Assembly (NCBI GenBank): GCA_038323615.1
Contig: JBBQHC010000041.1
Location: 1 to 20,025, forward strand
DNA from: JBBKXP01 sp038323615
GTDB lineage: Bacteria > Pseudomonadota > Alphaproteobacteria > Rhodobacterales > Rhodobacteraceae
Reading direction: 5' to 3'
DNA length: 20,025 bases
Made by a program: the position numbers and the translations under genes. Under the pieces are notes generated by a model. That model was given only the letters and a program-made list of their open reading frames with translations, did not search any database and was not told where the DNA came from. Every line of letters begins with the position of its first letter. Position 1 is the first letter of the stretch. Positions 1-8,298 of this stretch are shown here, piece after piece.

Positions 1-1050
1 GGCCGCCCCAGCATCGCGGTTGCCGCGATGGAACGGATCATCGCAGCGCATCCGCGCGATGCGCTGGCGGTCAAGATCGATCATGCGATCCGGTTCATCC
101 TTGGCGATGGCGCCGGTATGCGCCGTGCGATCGACCGGGCGCTGCCGGGGTTCGGCGATCATCCGGCGCGGGGTTACATCCTTGGCTGTCACGCCTTTGC
201 GCTTGAGGAAACCGGCGACTATGCCGCCGCCGAACGCACCGGGCATGCCGCGCTGGCATTGGCCGCCGACGATGCCTGGGGCCTGCACGCCGTTGCCCAT
301 GTGCATGACATGACCGGGCGGGCGGCTGACGGGCTGCGCTGGTTCGCCGGGCGCGAGGCTGCCTGGGCGCAGTGCAACAATTTTCGCTATCATGTCTGGT
401 GGCACAAGGCGCTGATGCACCTTGATCTGGGCCAGACCGATGCGGTTCTGGCGCTGTACGATGGCCAGATCCGTTGCGACAAGACCGACGATTACCGCGA
501 CATTTCCAACGCCGCCTCGCTGTTGTGCCGGTTGGAACTGGACGGCGTCGATGTCGGCAACCGCTGGGACGAATTGGCGGCGCTGGCGCAGAACCGTACC
601 GAGGACGGATCGCTGATCTTTGCCGATCTGCACTATCTGTTGGCGCTGATCGGTGGCGATCGTCGCGCCGCCCGCACGGCGCTGATCGGGCGGGTCCGGC
701 GCGACGCCGCAGTTGCCGATACCGAGATGACGCAGCGGATGGCGCGCCCCGGTCTTGCCGCGGCGGCCGGACTGGATGCGTTTGGCGACGGAAATTATGC
801 GGCGGCCTACACCCACCTCAGGGCCGCGCGCCCGGCGATGCAACTGGCCGGGGGCAGTCACGCGCAGCGCGATGTGTTCGAGCGGCTGACGATTGATGCT
901 GCATTTCGTGGCGGTTTTCACAGCGATGCCAAGGCGCTGCTGGCTGACCGTCGGCAGAAACGCGGCGGTTACGAGGATGGCTATTGTGCCGCCCGCTTGG
1001 CTCTTATAGCGCGCCAGGAAGAACTGGAAACGCGTCATGCCGCGCTTTGA
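1..1050 (+). CDS. TTC38-like tetratricopeptide repeat protein (5' end outside window)
   Basis: The reading frame is open from the first base and ends with TGA at 1048-1050. An ATG at 28 exists, but the frame runs through it, so the true start probably lies upstream and about 349 C-terminal residues are seen. The protein is all-helical and rich in Ala, Leu and aromatic residues. It carries the block HAVAHVHDMTGR followed shortly by NNFRYHVWWHKALMHLDLG, which I recognise as typical of the TTC38 (tetratricopeptide repeat protein 38) family. These are soluble TPR-fold proteins, usually about 450 residues long, with no firmly established bacterial role; protein-protein scaffolding is the usual inference. 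It lies 44 bases upstream of opgC on the same strand, so it could be co-transcribed with the glucan genes, but a functional link is not shown. Family assignment is fairly secure; function is unknown. Confidence 0.8.
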   Translation, partial: GRPSIAVAAMERIIAAHPRDALAVKIDHAIRFILGDGAGMRRAIDRALPGFGDHPARGYILGCHAFALEETGDYAAAERTGHAALALAADDAWGLHAVAHVHDMTGRAADGLRWFAGREAAWAQCNNFRYHVWWHKALMHLDLGQTDAVLALYDGQIRCDKTDDYRDISNAASLLCRLELDGVDVGNRWDELAALAQNRTEDGSLIFADLHYLLALIGGDRRAARTALIGRVRRDAAVADTEMTQRMARPGLAAAAGLDAFGDGNYAAAYTHLRAARPAMQLAGGSHAQRDVFERLTIDAAFRGGFHSDAKALLADRRQKRGGYEDGYCAARLALIARQEELETRHAAL

Positions 1051-1094
1051 CATTCCTGTCCTTTGACCGTGTTCACGCCGGACGACACTGCAAG

Positions 1095-2321
1095 ATGACG
1101 ACCGCAGATATTTTTTTCAGCACCCCGGCAAAGGAAAACCGGCGTGCGTCGGTTGCCGCCGCTGTCACGGATCCGGCAATTGCACGGGTGCGCGACCTGC
1201 GGCTCGATTTCTTTCGCGGTCTGGCCATGTTCATCATCCTGATGGCGCATATCCCCGACAACTTTCTGACCCTCTGGATTCCGGCCCGGTTCGGATTTTC
1301 GGATGCCACCGAGATCTTTGTTTTCTGCTCGGGCATGGCGTCGGCGATTGCATTTGGCAAAGTTTTCGAAACGCGGGGCTGGGCGATGGGCACGGCGCGC
1401 ACCGCGTTGCGGGTCTGGCAGGTCTATTGGGCGCATATCGGGATGTTTCTGGTCATCGCGACGCTGATGGCGCTACTGGACAGCACCGGCGCGTTCCAGC
1501 GCAACTATGTCAATTCGCTGAACCTGACGCCGTTTTTCAACGATACGGCCAGCCAGCTGCCGGGGCTGCTGACGCTGACCTATGTGCCGAATTATTTCGA
1601 CATCCTGCCGATGTATCTGGGCATCCTTGCAATGATGCCGGTGGTGGTGGGGCTGCGGCAGTTCAGCCAGTGGGCGGCGGCGGCGTTTGTCGTCGGTATC
1701 TGGCTGATGGCGAATTTCGATGTTTTGAGGATGCCGGCGGAGCCTTGGTCGGACCGCGAATGGTTCTTTAATCCGTTCGGTTGGCAGTTGGTATTCTTTA
1801 CCGGCTTTGCGCTGATGCGCGGCTGGATTCCGGCGCCCCCGGTGCGCCGCTGGCTGATCGTCCTGGCCGTGCTGGTCGTGCTGGCCAGTGTGCCGTTTGC
1901 CTATTACCGGATCCTGAACGAGGTCGCGCTGCTGCGGGAATGGCGCGACGCGATCACCTTTCTGATCGAAAAGACCGACTTCGGCCTGTTCCGCTATGTC
2001 CACTTTCTGGCGTTGGCCTATTTGGCCTGGGTGATTGCCGGGCCGGGTGGGGCGCGGCTGGTCGCGCGCGGCGATGGGCCGGCGGCGCGGGTCTGGCGGC
2101 GGATTCTCGCGGCGATCCTCAAGGTTGGTCAGCAATCGCTGGCGGTCTTTGTGTTCTCGATGGTGCTGGCGCGGTTGATCGGCGTTGGCTTTGATCTGAC
2201 CGGCGGTGGCAAGCCGGTGATGGCGCTGTTCAATCTGCTGGGCTTTGTCCTGATCGTGGCGCTGGCCTATAGCGTCGGCTGGTTCAAGGCGCAGCCTTGG
2301 CGCCCAAAGGCACCGGCATGA
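1095..2321 (+). CDS. opgC: OpgC-family membrane protein (periplasmic glucan succinylation)
   Basis: This is a predicted 408-residue polytopic inner-membrane protein of the OpgC family, whose members add succinyl groups to osmoregulated periplasmic glucans. The N-terminal hallmark LRLDFFRGLAMFII is followed by RFGFSDATEIFVFCSG, both typical of the family. About ten hydrophobic segments follow, ending in a short basic tail. The frame could be opened further upstream at 984, but that would overlap the TPR gene. ATG 1095 is the first sensible start, although its Shine-Dalgarno is weak. The stop TGA (2319-2321) overlaps the opgG start ATG (2318), so the two are translationally coupled. With opgG and opgH directly downstream, a role in substituting glucans on the periplasmic side is well supported by context. 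The identity of the transferred group (succinyl) is inferred from characterised relatives. Confidence 0.88.
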   Translation: MTTADIFFSTPAKENRRASVAAAVTDPAIARVRDLRLDFFRGLAMFIILMAHIPDNFLTLWIPARFGFSDATEIFVFCSGMASAIAFGKVFETRGWAMGTARTALRVWQVYWAHIGMFLVIATLMALLDSTGAFQRNYVNSLNLTPFFNDTASQLPGLLTLTYVPNYFDILPMYLGILAMMPVVVGLRQFSQWAAAAFVVGIWLMANFDVLRMPAEPWSDREWFFNPFGWQLVFFTGFALMRGWIPAPPVRRWLIVLAVLVVLASVPFAYYRILNEVALLREWRDAITFLIEKTDFGLFRYVHFLALAYLAWVIAGPGGARLVARGDGPAARVWRRILAAILKVGQQSLAVFVFSMVLARLIGVGFDLTGGGKPVMALFNLLGFVLIVALAYSVGWFKAQPWRPKAPA

Positions 2322-3835
2322 AACGTCGTGGGTTTCTGTCGATGCTGGGCGGCTTGGCCTTTGCCGGTCGGGCTGGGGCGCAGACCGCGACCGGCCCCGC
2401 GCTGGGCGAACCACAGTCGTTTTCGGCTGACCTGCTGCTGGCCGAGGCCGAGGCGCTGGCGCAGCGGCCCTACCGACCGCGCCGCCTTGTGCCCGACGAA
2501 TGGATCGAACTGTCCTACGACGAATATCGTGCGATCTGGTTCAAGACCGATCAGGCACTATGGCAGGATACCGGCGGGCCGCTGCGGGTCGATCTACTGC
2601 AACCGGGACTTTATTATACCAGACCGACGCAGATCAACGTCGTCACCGGCACCACCGCCCGCGAGGTGCTGTTCGATCTGGCGTTGTTTGACCGCACCGA
2701 TCAGGTGCCCGACCTGCCGGGCGGTCCGGGCCTGGGCTATTCCGGATTTCGGATCCGGGCCGAGACAGAAAAGGCCGGAATTCATCAGGAATTTCTAGTG
2801 TTTCAGGGTGCCAGCTATTTTCGCGCCATCGGCAATGGGCAGACCTACGGCCTGTCTGCCCGTGGTCTGGCGCTGAACACCGCTGATCCTGCGGGCGAGG
2901 AGTTTCCCGATTTCAGCCGTTTCTGGATCGAGACACCCGCAGTCGGTGCCACGAATTTCGTCGTTCATGCCCTGCTTGACGGCGCCAGCGCGACGGGTGC
3001 CTATCGCTTTGACATCACCCCCGGCGCGACCACCGTCGTCAATGTCACCGCAACCCTGTTTGTCCGCACCGCGCTGGGCAACGTCGGGCTGGCGCCGCTG
3101 ACCAGCATGTTTCTGTTCGATGAAACCAACCGCGCCCGGTTTGATGATTATCGGGCGGGGGTACACGATTCCGACGGGCTGTTGATCCGCAATGGCGCGG
3201 GCGAGACGCTGTGGCGGCCACTGGCCAATCCGCGCGATTTGCAGATCAGCGCGTTTCTGGATGATGGCCCGCAGGGCTTCGGTCTGATGCAACGCAGCCG
3301 CGCATTTTCCGATTTTGCCGATCTCGAGGCGCATTATCAGGACCGGCCCAGCCTTTGGATCACGCCCGAAGGCGATTGGGGCAAGGGCGCGGTTACGCTG
3401 GTCGAAATTCCGACCAACCGCGAATTCTATGACAATATCGTCGCCTATTGGCGCCCCGAGGTGCCGATCACGCCGGGCACCCCGCTGCGATTTTCCTATC
3501 GGATGGACTGGGGCGTCGAACCCGCGCTGCCGAGCGATATCGTGCGGATCACCAACACGCGGTTGGGCGGAACCTATTCCGGCGGCCATGTGGCGACGGT
3601 GGATTTCGCGGACCACAGCGCGGTTCCGGGCAACCTTGATCTTGTTACCGTGCGGCTGACCGTTTCGGCGGGACAGATCAAAGGCACGGCGCTGCAACGC
3701 AACCCCGACACCGGCGGGGCGCGGCTGGCGATCAGCTTTGATCCGGCCGGGGCGCAGGTGGTTGAAATGCGCGCCGCGCTGGAGCTGGACGGCGCGGTGA
3801 TTTCCGAAGTCTGGCTCTATCGGTGGACGGCATGA
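2318..3835 (+). CDS. opgG: Periplasmic glucan biosynthesis protein OpgG/OpgD family
   Basis: A 505-residue secreted protein, close to the usual length of OpgG/MdoG. It acts in the periplasm on the beta-1,2-linked glucan backbone; recent work on the E. coli proteins OpgG and OpgD shows beta-1,2-glucanase activity. The N-terminus is MKRRGFL followed by a short hydrophobic stretch and an AGA-Q cleavage site. The twin arginine suggests Tat export, as in E. coli OpgD, so the OpgD label is an alternative. Family blocks visible include HDSDGLLI (about residues 283-290) and DDGPQGFGLMQRSR (about 315-328), in the region that holds the catalytic acid in relatives. The start ATG 2318 overlaps the opgC stop. 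The longer in-frame start at 2297 would lack the signal peptide at the N-terminus. The stop at 3835 overlaps the opgH start. Confidence 0.92.
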   Translation: MKRRGFLSMLGGLAFAGRAGAQTATGPALGEPQSFSADLLLAEAEALAQRPYRPRRLVPDEWIELSYDEYRAIWFKTDQALWQDTGGPLRVDLLQPGLYYTRPTQINVVTGTTAREVLFDLALFDRTDQVPDLPGGPGLGYSGFRIRAETEKAGIHQEFLVFQGASYFRAIGNGQTYGLSARGLALNTADPAGEEFPDFSRFWIETPAVGATNFVVHALLDGASATGAYRFDITPGATTVVNVTATLFVRTALGNVGLAPLTSMFLFDETNRARFDDYRAGVHDSDGLLIRNGAGETLWRPLANPRDLQISAFLDDGPQGFGLMQRSRAFSDFADLEAHYQDRPSLWITPEGDWGKGAVTLVEIPTNREFYDNIVAYWRPEVPITPGTPLRFSYRMDWGVEPALPSDIVRITNTRLGGTYSGGHVATVDFADHSAVPGNLDLVTVRLTVSAGQIKGTALQRNPDTGGARLAISFDPAGAQVVEMRAALELDGAVISEVWLYRWTA

Positions 3836-5748
3836 CCTATATCACCCCGATCCGCGAACGGGACCGGCAGATGCCGGCGGCGATGCCGTTGGCCCAGAGA
3901 GTCCAGCCGCTGCACCGCACCTTCCACGATGCGGACGCCCCGGTCTGGGCGGTATCGCCGCACACCGGCTGGTGGCGGCTGGCGGTCTTTGTTCCGGCGG
4001 TCCTGGCGACGGTGGCGATCGCGGCGGCGATGGTCGATTGGGTCGCGCCCGGTGGGGTCGGCGGTTTGGAAATGCTGATCGTCGGTCTGGTGACGCTGAA
4101 TTTCTTCTGGATCTGCCTTGGCGTCAGCACCGCCCTTGCGGGACTTCTGCACCGCGTGACGGCGCAGGCGCTGCCCGCCGACACCGCGATGCAAGGTCCG
4201 GTGCAGGGCCTGCACGTCGCGCTTTTGGTGCCGATCTACAACGAGGTGCCGGCAGATACGTTGGGCAATGCGGCGGCAATGCTCGAGGATCTGGCTGCCA
4301 GCCGCAACGCCCACAGGTTTACGCTGTTCATCCTCAGCGATACCCAGGACGATACTATCGCCACCGAGGAGGAGCGGGTTCTGGCCCGGCTGCGGGCGGC
4401 CACGGATCAGTCGATTTTTTATCGCCGCCGCGCCGTCAATACTGACCGCAAGATCGGCAATATCACGGACTGGATCACCCATTGGGGGGGGGGTTACGGC
4501 GCGATGGTTGTGCTGGATGCCGACAGTCTGATGAGCGCCGAGGCGCTGAACGAACTGGCCGATGCGATGACCCGCGATCCGTCGGCGGGCCTGATCCAGT
4601 CGATGCCGCTGCTGATCGGGGCGCGCAGCCTGTTTGCGCGGTTGCAGCAGTTTTCCAGCGCGGCCTATGGCGGATTGCTGGCCGAGGGGCTGGCCCGGTG
4701 GAGCGATGGCGAGGGCAATTATTGGGGTCATAACGCGATCATCCGCACCGCCGCCTTTGCCCGATCCGCGGGCCTGCCACGGCTACCGTCGCGGCGCGGT
4801 CCGGGCGCCCTGATCATGAGCCACGACTTTGTCGAGGCGGCGCTGCTGCGCCGGGCTGGCTGGGCGGTGCGGTTCCTGCCCCGGATCGCCGGCAGCTACG
4901 AGGAATGTCCCGCCAGTCTGATCGACTATGCGCTGCGGGACCGGCGCTGGTGTCATGGCAACATGCAGCATCTGCGCCTGCTGGGTGGCCGCGGTCTGCA
5001 TCCGGTATCGCGGTTTCATCTGTTTCAGGGTGCGATGTCCTATCTGCAATCGCCGGTCTGGTTCGTTCTGCTGATCATCTGGGCGCTGCTTGGGGATGGT
5101 GGCGAGGCGAGCGTCATCAGCTATTTCAGTTCCGGCAATCCGCTGATGCCCGACTGGCCAAAACCGATCGGCACGCTGGGGATCGACCTGCTGTTGTTCA
5201 TGTATGCCCTGCTGCTGGCCCCGAAACTGCTGGCGGTTCTGGCGCAGGGCGGGACGCGGGCCGGGTTTGGCCGCTTTGGCGGGCCGGGACGGTATCTGGG
5301 GTCGGTATTGTTCGAGATTGCCGGGGCCATCGTCGTTGCCCCGATCCTGATGGTGCAACAGGTGGTCGCGGTGTTGCGCGTGCTTGGGGGGGTCAAGGTC
5401 GTCTGGATGCCGCCGCCGCGCACTGCTGGCGGGCGCTATGGGCTGGCGATGCTGCTGCGGTTTCACACTATCGAAACGGTCGGCGGCGGTATGCTGGTAG
5501 CCGGTATCGCCGCTGGACTGGTGTCGCTCTGGCTGCTGCCGATCGGGCTCAGCCTGCTGGCGGCGGTGCCGCTTTCGGCGCTGAGCGGGGCGCGGATCAG
5601 GGCGATGCAGGGCCTGCTTGAAACGCCTGAAACCGTGGCCGAACCGCAGATCGTCGCGCGGGCGCGGCACTGGCGGCAGTTCCTGCGGTTGGGCGACAGC
5701 GACAACGTGCAAACCGTCAGCATCGCGGCCGGGATCGCCGCCGAGTGA
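3832..5748 (+). CDS. opgH: Glucan biosynthesis glucosyltransferase OpgH/MdoH
   Basis: A 638-residue inner-membrane processive family 2 glucosyltransferase. OpgH uses UDP-glucose to build the beta-1,2-glucan chain and push it to the periplasm. Two membrane segments lie in roughly residues 43-105. The cytoplasmic GT2 domain follows, with LVPIYNEV, the metal-binding DAD at D229/D231, the HDFVEAALLRRAGW block with the predicted catalytic acid, and the RDRRWCHGN block equivalent to the QxxRW motif. Several C-terminal membrane segments follow. It is much shorter than E. coli OpgH (847 residues), lacking the long terminal extensions. Start ATG 3832 is chosen because it overlaps the opgG TGA (ATGA); an in-frame ATG three codons earlier is possible. 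A run of ten G encodes W218-G219-G220-G221, just before the DAD. The gene ends only 4 bases from the convergent esterase stop. Confidence 0.93.
   Translation: MTYITPIRERDRQMPAAMPLAQRVQPLHRTFHDADAPVWAVSPHTGWWRLAVFVPAVLATVAIAAAMVDWVAPGGVGGLEMLIVGLVTLNFFWICLGVSTALAGLLHRVTAQALPADTAMQGPVQGLHVALLVPIYNEVPADTLGNAAAMLEDLAASRNAHRFTLFILSDTQDDTIATEEERVLARLRAATDQSIFYRRRAVNTDRKIGNITDWITHWGGGYGAMVVLDADSLMSAEALNELADAMTRDPSAGLIQSMPLLIGARSLFARLQQFSSAAYGGLLAEGLARWSDGEGNYWGHNAIIRTAAFARSAGLPRLPSRRGPGALIMSHDFVEAALLRRAGWAVRFLPRIAGSYEECPASLIDYALRDRRWCHGNMQHLRLLGGRGLHPVSRFHLFQGAMSYLQSPVWFVLLIIWALLGDGGEASVISYFSSGNPLMPDWPKPIGTLGIDLLLFMYALLLAPKLLAVLAQGGTRAGFGRFGGPGRYLGSVLFEIAGAIVVAPILMVQQVVAVLRVLGGVKVVWMPPPRTAGGRYGLAMLLRFHTIETVGGGMLVAGIAAGLVSLWLLPIGLSLLAAVPLSALSGARIRAMQGLLETPETVAEPQIVARARHWRQFLRLGDSDNVQTVSIAAGIAAE
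4484..4493 (+). repeat. Homopolymeric G10 tract inside opgH
   Basis: Ten consecutive G residues run from the third-position end of the W218 codon through three glycine codons (ggg ggg ggt). It is the longest mononucleotide run I noticed in the window. It lies in a conserved WGG motif of OpgH, eight codons before the catalytic DAD. Loss of one G would put translation into a frame that stops at 4529-4531. Gain of one G would stop at 4731-4733. Either change would destroy the enzyme, so the tract could act as a slippage-prone on/off site or simply be a by-product of glycine codon use. Confidence 0.7.
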
Positions 5749-5752
5749 TCGG

Positions 5753-6601
5753 TCAGCTGCGCGGCGGCAGGGCTTCGAACCAGCCGAGCGTCAGATCGAC
5801 CCACCCCGCCGGGATCATATGGCCGCCCATGAACAGGGCGAATTCCAGCGCTGAACCCGGCGTGCAGCGGGTCCAGCTTCGGCGCAGAAACGGCAGTTCG
5901 CTGACAAATTCATCGGCTTTCAACCCGGTGCAGCTATTCGCCGCCCGCCAGATCTGCATGGATTGGAACACGTCGCCCTGTATCAACGCCCCGCCGCGCA
6001 ATGGCCGTCCTTCGAGCGGCACGGTGCCATCGCTCCAGCCATGCGTGTGCAACAGGCGCACCGGCCCGGCGCAGGCTTCGGGCATCGGTTCCCAGAAACT
6101 GCCCGAAATCGGGGCAAAGGCGCTGAACGCATCCGGGGCTTCGCAGGCGATATAGCTGGTCATCGACCCGCCCACCGAAAATCCGGCCAGAATGCTGCGG
6201 GTCGGATCGACGTTAAAGCGCGCCGTCGCATCCGCCATCACCTCGGTCAGAAACGCCAACTCGTCGCGACCCTGTGCCGCCCCCTGAAAATTCCAGTGAC
6301 CGCCCTGGCCATGTCCCACTTCGGCGGTCGGCGCGATCACCGCATAGCCGCGCTCCAGGATCCGGTTGACCATGCCGGTATTGCGCATGGTGCCTGCGCC
6401 ACTGCCGCCAGCACCATGCAGAAACATCACCACCGGGATCGGCCCGGCAGTCACATTGTCGGGCAGGGCAATGTCATAGTTGCCGCTGGCGACCTCGCAG
6501 GGGGCGTCTTGCAGCGTGGCGCATCCTGCCGCTGCCGGGGTCGCGCCGATGGCGCCGGCAAGGGCCAGCGCAAGCCCAAGAAATCTGTGGTTAAATTGCA
6601 A
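5753..6601 (-). CDS. Secreted PHB-depolymerase-like (LpqC-type) esterase
   Basis: Predicted 282-residue alpha/beta-hydrolase of the poly(3-hydroxybutyrate) depolymerase/LpqC group, with an N-terminal signal peptide ending near TPAAAG. Visible elements are the oxyanion-hole block VVMFLHGAGGSG (about 57-68), the nucleophile elbow GFSVGG with Ser142, a likely acid in HGWSDGTVP, and a late His in GGHMIP. The frame is open well upstream over the rhodanese gene, but those residues are clearly out-of-frame translation of that gene. The best start is TTG at 6601, 20 bases after the rhodanese stop, preceded by GAAAGG at suitable spacing. It is the last gene of the operon that contains Sco. The substrate is unknown: similar proteins hydrolyse feruloyl, acetyl-xylan or polyester bonds, and its link to the copper/redox genes upstream is unclear. 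Confidence 0.8.
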   Translation of the reverse strand: MQFNHRFLGLALALAGAIGATPAAAGCATLQDAPCEVASGNYDIALPDNVTAGPIPVVMFLHGAGGSGAGTMRNTGMVNRILERGYAVIAPTAEVGHGQGGHWNFQGAAQGRDELAFLTEVMADATARFNVDPTRSILAGFSVGGSMTSYIACEAPDAFSAFAPISGSFWEPMPEACAGPVRLLHTHGWSDGTVPLEGRPLRGGALIQGDVFQSMQIWRAANSCTGLKADEFVSELPFLRRSWTRCTPGSALEFALFMGGHMIPAGWVDLTLGWFEALPPRS

Positions 6602-6621
6602 TGGAGTGACCTTTCGTGGTG

Positions 6622-7095
6622 TCAGGGTCGCCGCACGGGCAGGCCGCGTTGCAGCCAGCCGGGACCGGCAGCCGAGCCGAGCATCCCTTCGGGACTGTCG
6701 ATGATCCGGGTGAAACCGGCGTCGATCAGGCGCTGGGCGACGCGGTTCGAGCGGACGCCACGGGCGCAGATCAGGGCGATCTGGCGGCCTTTGTCGCCAC
6801 CGGCCAGATCGGTCAGCGCCGCCACGAAATCGTCGCGCCGCATGTCCAGCGGGTTGGCGCCCTCGCCGATGCCTGTTGCTGCCCATTCGTCGGGTTGGCG
6901 AATGTCAATCAGCAGCAGGTTGCCCGCAACCGCCATCCGGTGCGCTGTCGGTGAATCAATTGTCGCGCCGTCGAACGGCATCCGGGCCCACCAAAGATAG
7001 CCGCCACTTGCGGCCAGCGCGGCGGCACCGCCCGCCAGCAAGGCACGCCGTGTCGTCAGCCGTTTTGCCTGCGGTGCGGCGGTTGTGTCAGCCAT
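6622..7095 (-). CDS. Membrane-anchored rhodanese-like protein
   Basis: A 157-residue protein with an N-terminal basic region (TTRR) and one hydrophobic segment (about 18-36), followed by a single rhodanese domain. The domain shows LLLIDIRQPDEW (about 60-71), normal for rhodanese, and the active-site loop CARGVRS with Cys110 as the sulfur- or redox-carrying residue. The single hydrophobic segment after positive charges suggests that the domain faces the periplasm, either anchored or, given the twin arginine, exported. Its ATG (7095) overlaps the Sco stop codon by 8 bases, so expression is coupled to Sco. Periplasmic rhodaneses can move sulfane sulfur or take part in thiol chemistry. A role alongside the copper chaperone is an inference from context only. 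Confidence 0.85.
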   Translation of the reverse strand: MADTTAAPQAKRLTTRRALLAGGAAALAASGGYLWWARMPFDGATIDSPTAHRMAVAGNLLLIDIRQPDEWAATGIGEGANPLDMRRDDFVAALTDLAGGDKGRQIALICARGVRSNRVAQRLIDAGFTRIIDSPEGMLGSAAGPGWLQRGLPVRRP

Positions 7096-7723
7096 CCTCG
7101 CCTCCGGTTTTCGTCACACTTGCGGCCACGCCCTGATCGGGGTCGCCGGTTGGCTGATAGGCGTTGCCGACATAGCCCGCGACGATTGCCGCGATCCGGT
7201 CCACCGGCAACACCGGCGGGATGATCGACACCACCGCGCCCTGCGGGTCGAGCAGGAAAAGGTGGCTTTGATGGGCAAAGATATTGCCCGCGACCGCATC
7301 TTCGAACAGCGGTTCCGCGTCGATGGAAAACGCGTCATAGGCGGTTTGCAAGGCCGCCGGATCGCCGGTCAGCCCAACGAAATCGGGGTGAAACACCGCC
7401 AGCGCTTCGGCCAGGGTTGGCAGGGTGTCACGGGCCGGATCGACGGTGATCATCAGCGGCACCACGGTCATCCCCTGCGCCGCCAGCCGGTCAACGACAT
7501 CGGCCATCGTCGGCAGAACCGTCGGGCACATGCCGGGGCAGAACGTATAACCAAAGAACAAAAGCTGATAGCGGCCCGCCGGGTCGGCCTCGGTCCGGGT
7601 TGTGCCGTCACTGGACTGGAGGCTGTAGGGGCCGCCGATCGCAAAGGGAAACGGGGTTTGCTGGGCCGCCAGCGGCATCGCCCAAAGGCCGATGACGAGC
7701 GCCGCGACAAGCTGCCGGATCAT
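7088..7723 (-). CDS. Sco1/SenC/PrrC-type copper chaperone
   Basis: A 211-residue secreted thioredoxin-fold protein of the Sco family, which delivers copper (or reducing power) for assembly of the CuA site of cytochrome oxidase. The N-terminus is a signal peptide or anchor (about 1-20, cleavage possible at AAQ). The metal/redox motif is CPGMC (Cys62 and Cys66), followed by ITVDPARDT, a typical Sco block. The third ligand is most likely His151 in the sequence AHQSHLFLLDP, which aligns by spacing to the LDP motif with the usual DHS histidine. The ATG overlaps the stop of the upstream 192-residue gene (ATGA, 7720-7723). No cytochrome oxidase genes are visible nearby, so the client could be a different copper protein. 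Confidence 0.92.
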   Translation of the reverse strand: MIRQLVAALVIGLWAMPLAAQQTPFPFAIGGPYSLQSSDGTTRTEADPAGRYQLLFFGYTFCPGMCPTVLPTMADVVDRLAAQGMTVVPLMITVDPARDTLPTLAEALAVFHPDFVGLTGDPAALQTAYDAFSIDAEPLFEDAVAGNIFAHQSHLFLLDPQGAVVSIIPPVLPVDRIAAIVAGYVGNAYQPTGDPDQGVAASVTKTGGEDG

Positions 7724-8298
7724 TTGGTTTCTTCGGCGATGAATTCCCGGTCAGCCTCGAGTCCGAGCCCCAGATAGCCATCGGCGGCAATCGCTGACAG
7801 GATCCGTGGATCGCGGCGGAACCACGGGCCGTCGCCGACAGCTTCGGGGTTGGCTGCGGCCCAGTCCTTGGTCCATTGGTTGGCCTTGACCCAGTCGGTC
7901 GCCCCATCGGCGCGGATCATCTGCATCTGATAGAGGTTCCGGGCACCCGGATAATCGTTGCTGACCAAAAGCCCGTCCACCTCGACCGCCATGCCGCAAT
8001 AGGCGATCAGATCGTTCGCCGCCCCGGTAAAGGCAGGCTGCACGTTCTTCAGCGGCATCACCATCACGTTGTCGGCGGTGCGCAGCAGGGCAAGCTGGCG
8101 GGCGCCGTCGCCACAGTTTTGCGGGCAGTCGCCGGTCAGTTCGCACAGCGGATCGACGACGGTGGCGGCAAATCGGGCCTTGGATTCGCCGTTAAGGCCC
8201 CATTCGTCGGCTTGCGAGCCTTCGGAAAAATCCTGAGCTGCAGCCATGCCGGTGGCACCAAGGGCGAACAGGACGGTGATTGCACCGAATTTGGTCAT
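7720..8298 (-). CDS. Secreted four-cysteine protein of unknown function, Sco operon
   Basis: A 192-residue protein that I cannot assign to a named family. It has a clear signal peptide (residues 1-21, ending MAAA-Q). The mature part has four cysteines: Cys52, Cys58 and Cys62 in the block LCELTGDCPQNCGDGARQL, and Cys101 in AYCGMAVEVDGLLV. The C-terminal half is rich in Trp, Asp and Ala and holds several short helical-looking segments. The Cx5Cx3C cluster in a periplasmic protein between an Sco gene and another Cys/His protein suggests a metal site or disulfide relay, but this is inference. Start ATG 8298 overlaps the TGA of the preceding gene (TGATG); the stop overlaps the Sco ATG. It is clearly a real gene, given coupling on both sides and a proper signal sequence. 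Confidence 0.8.
   Translation of the reverse strand: MTKFGAITVLFALGATGMAAAQDFSEGSQADEWGLNGESKARFAATVVDPLCELTGDCPQNCGDGARQLALLRTADNVMVMPLKNVQPAFTGAANDLIAYCGMAVEVDGLLVSNDYPGARNLYQMQMIRADGATDWVKANQWTKDWAAANPEAVGDGPWFRRDPRILSAIAADGYLGLGLEADREFIAEETK

Noticed and set aside
1047..1075. TTGACA overlapping the stop codon of the TPR gene as a promoter for the opg genes
   Set aside because: The -35 box is perfect, but at 16-18 bases downstream there is no acceptable -10 box.
1473..2414. Long minus-strand open frame (313 codons) opposite opgC
   Set aside because: It is antisense to a clear membrane protein, and its translation is Arg/Gln/His-rich with no domain, as expected from high-GC mirror frames.
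5386..5392. Second G run (seven G) in opgH
   Set aside because: Seven G in a GC-rich genome is short for slippage and is explained by two glycine codons after a leucine; it was not treated as a switch.
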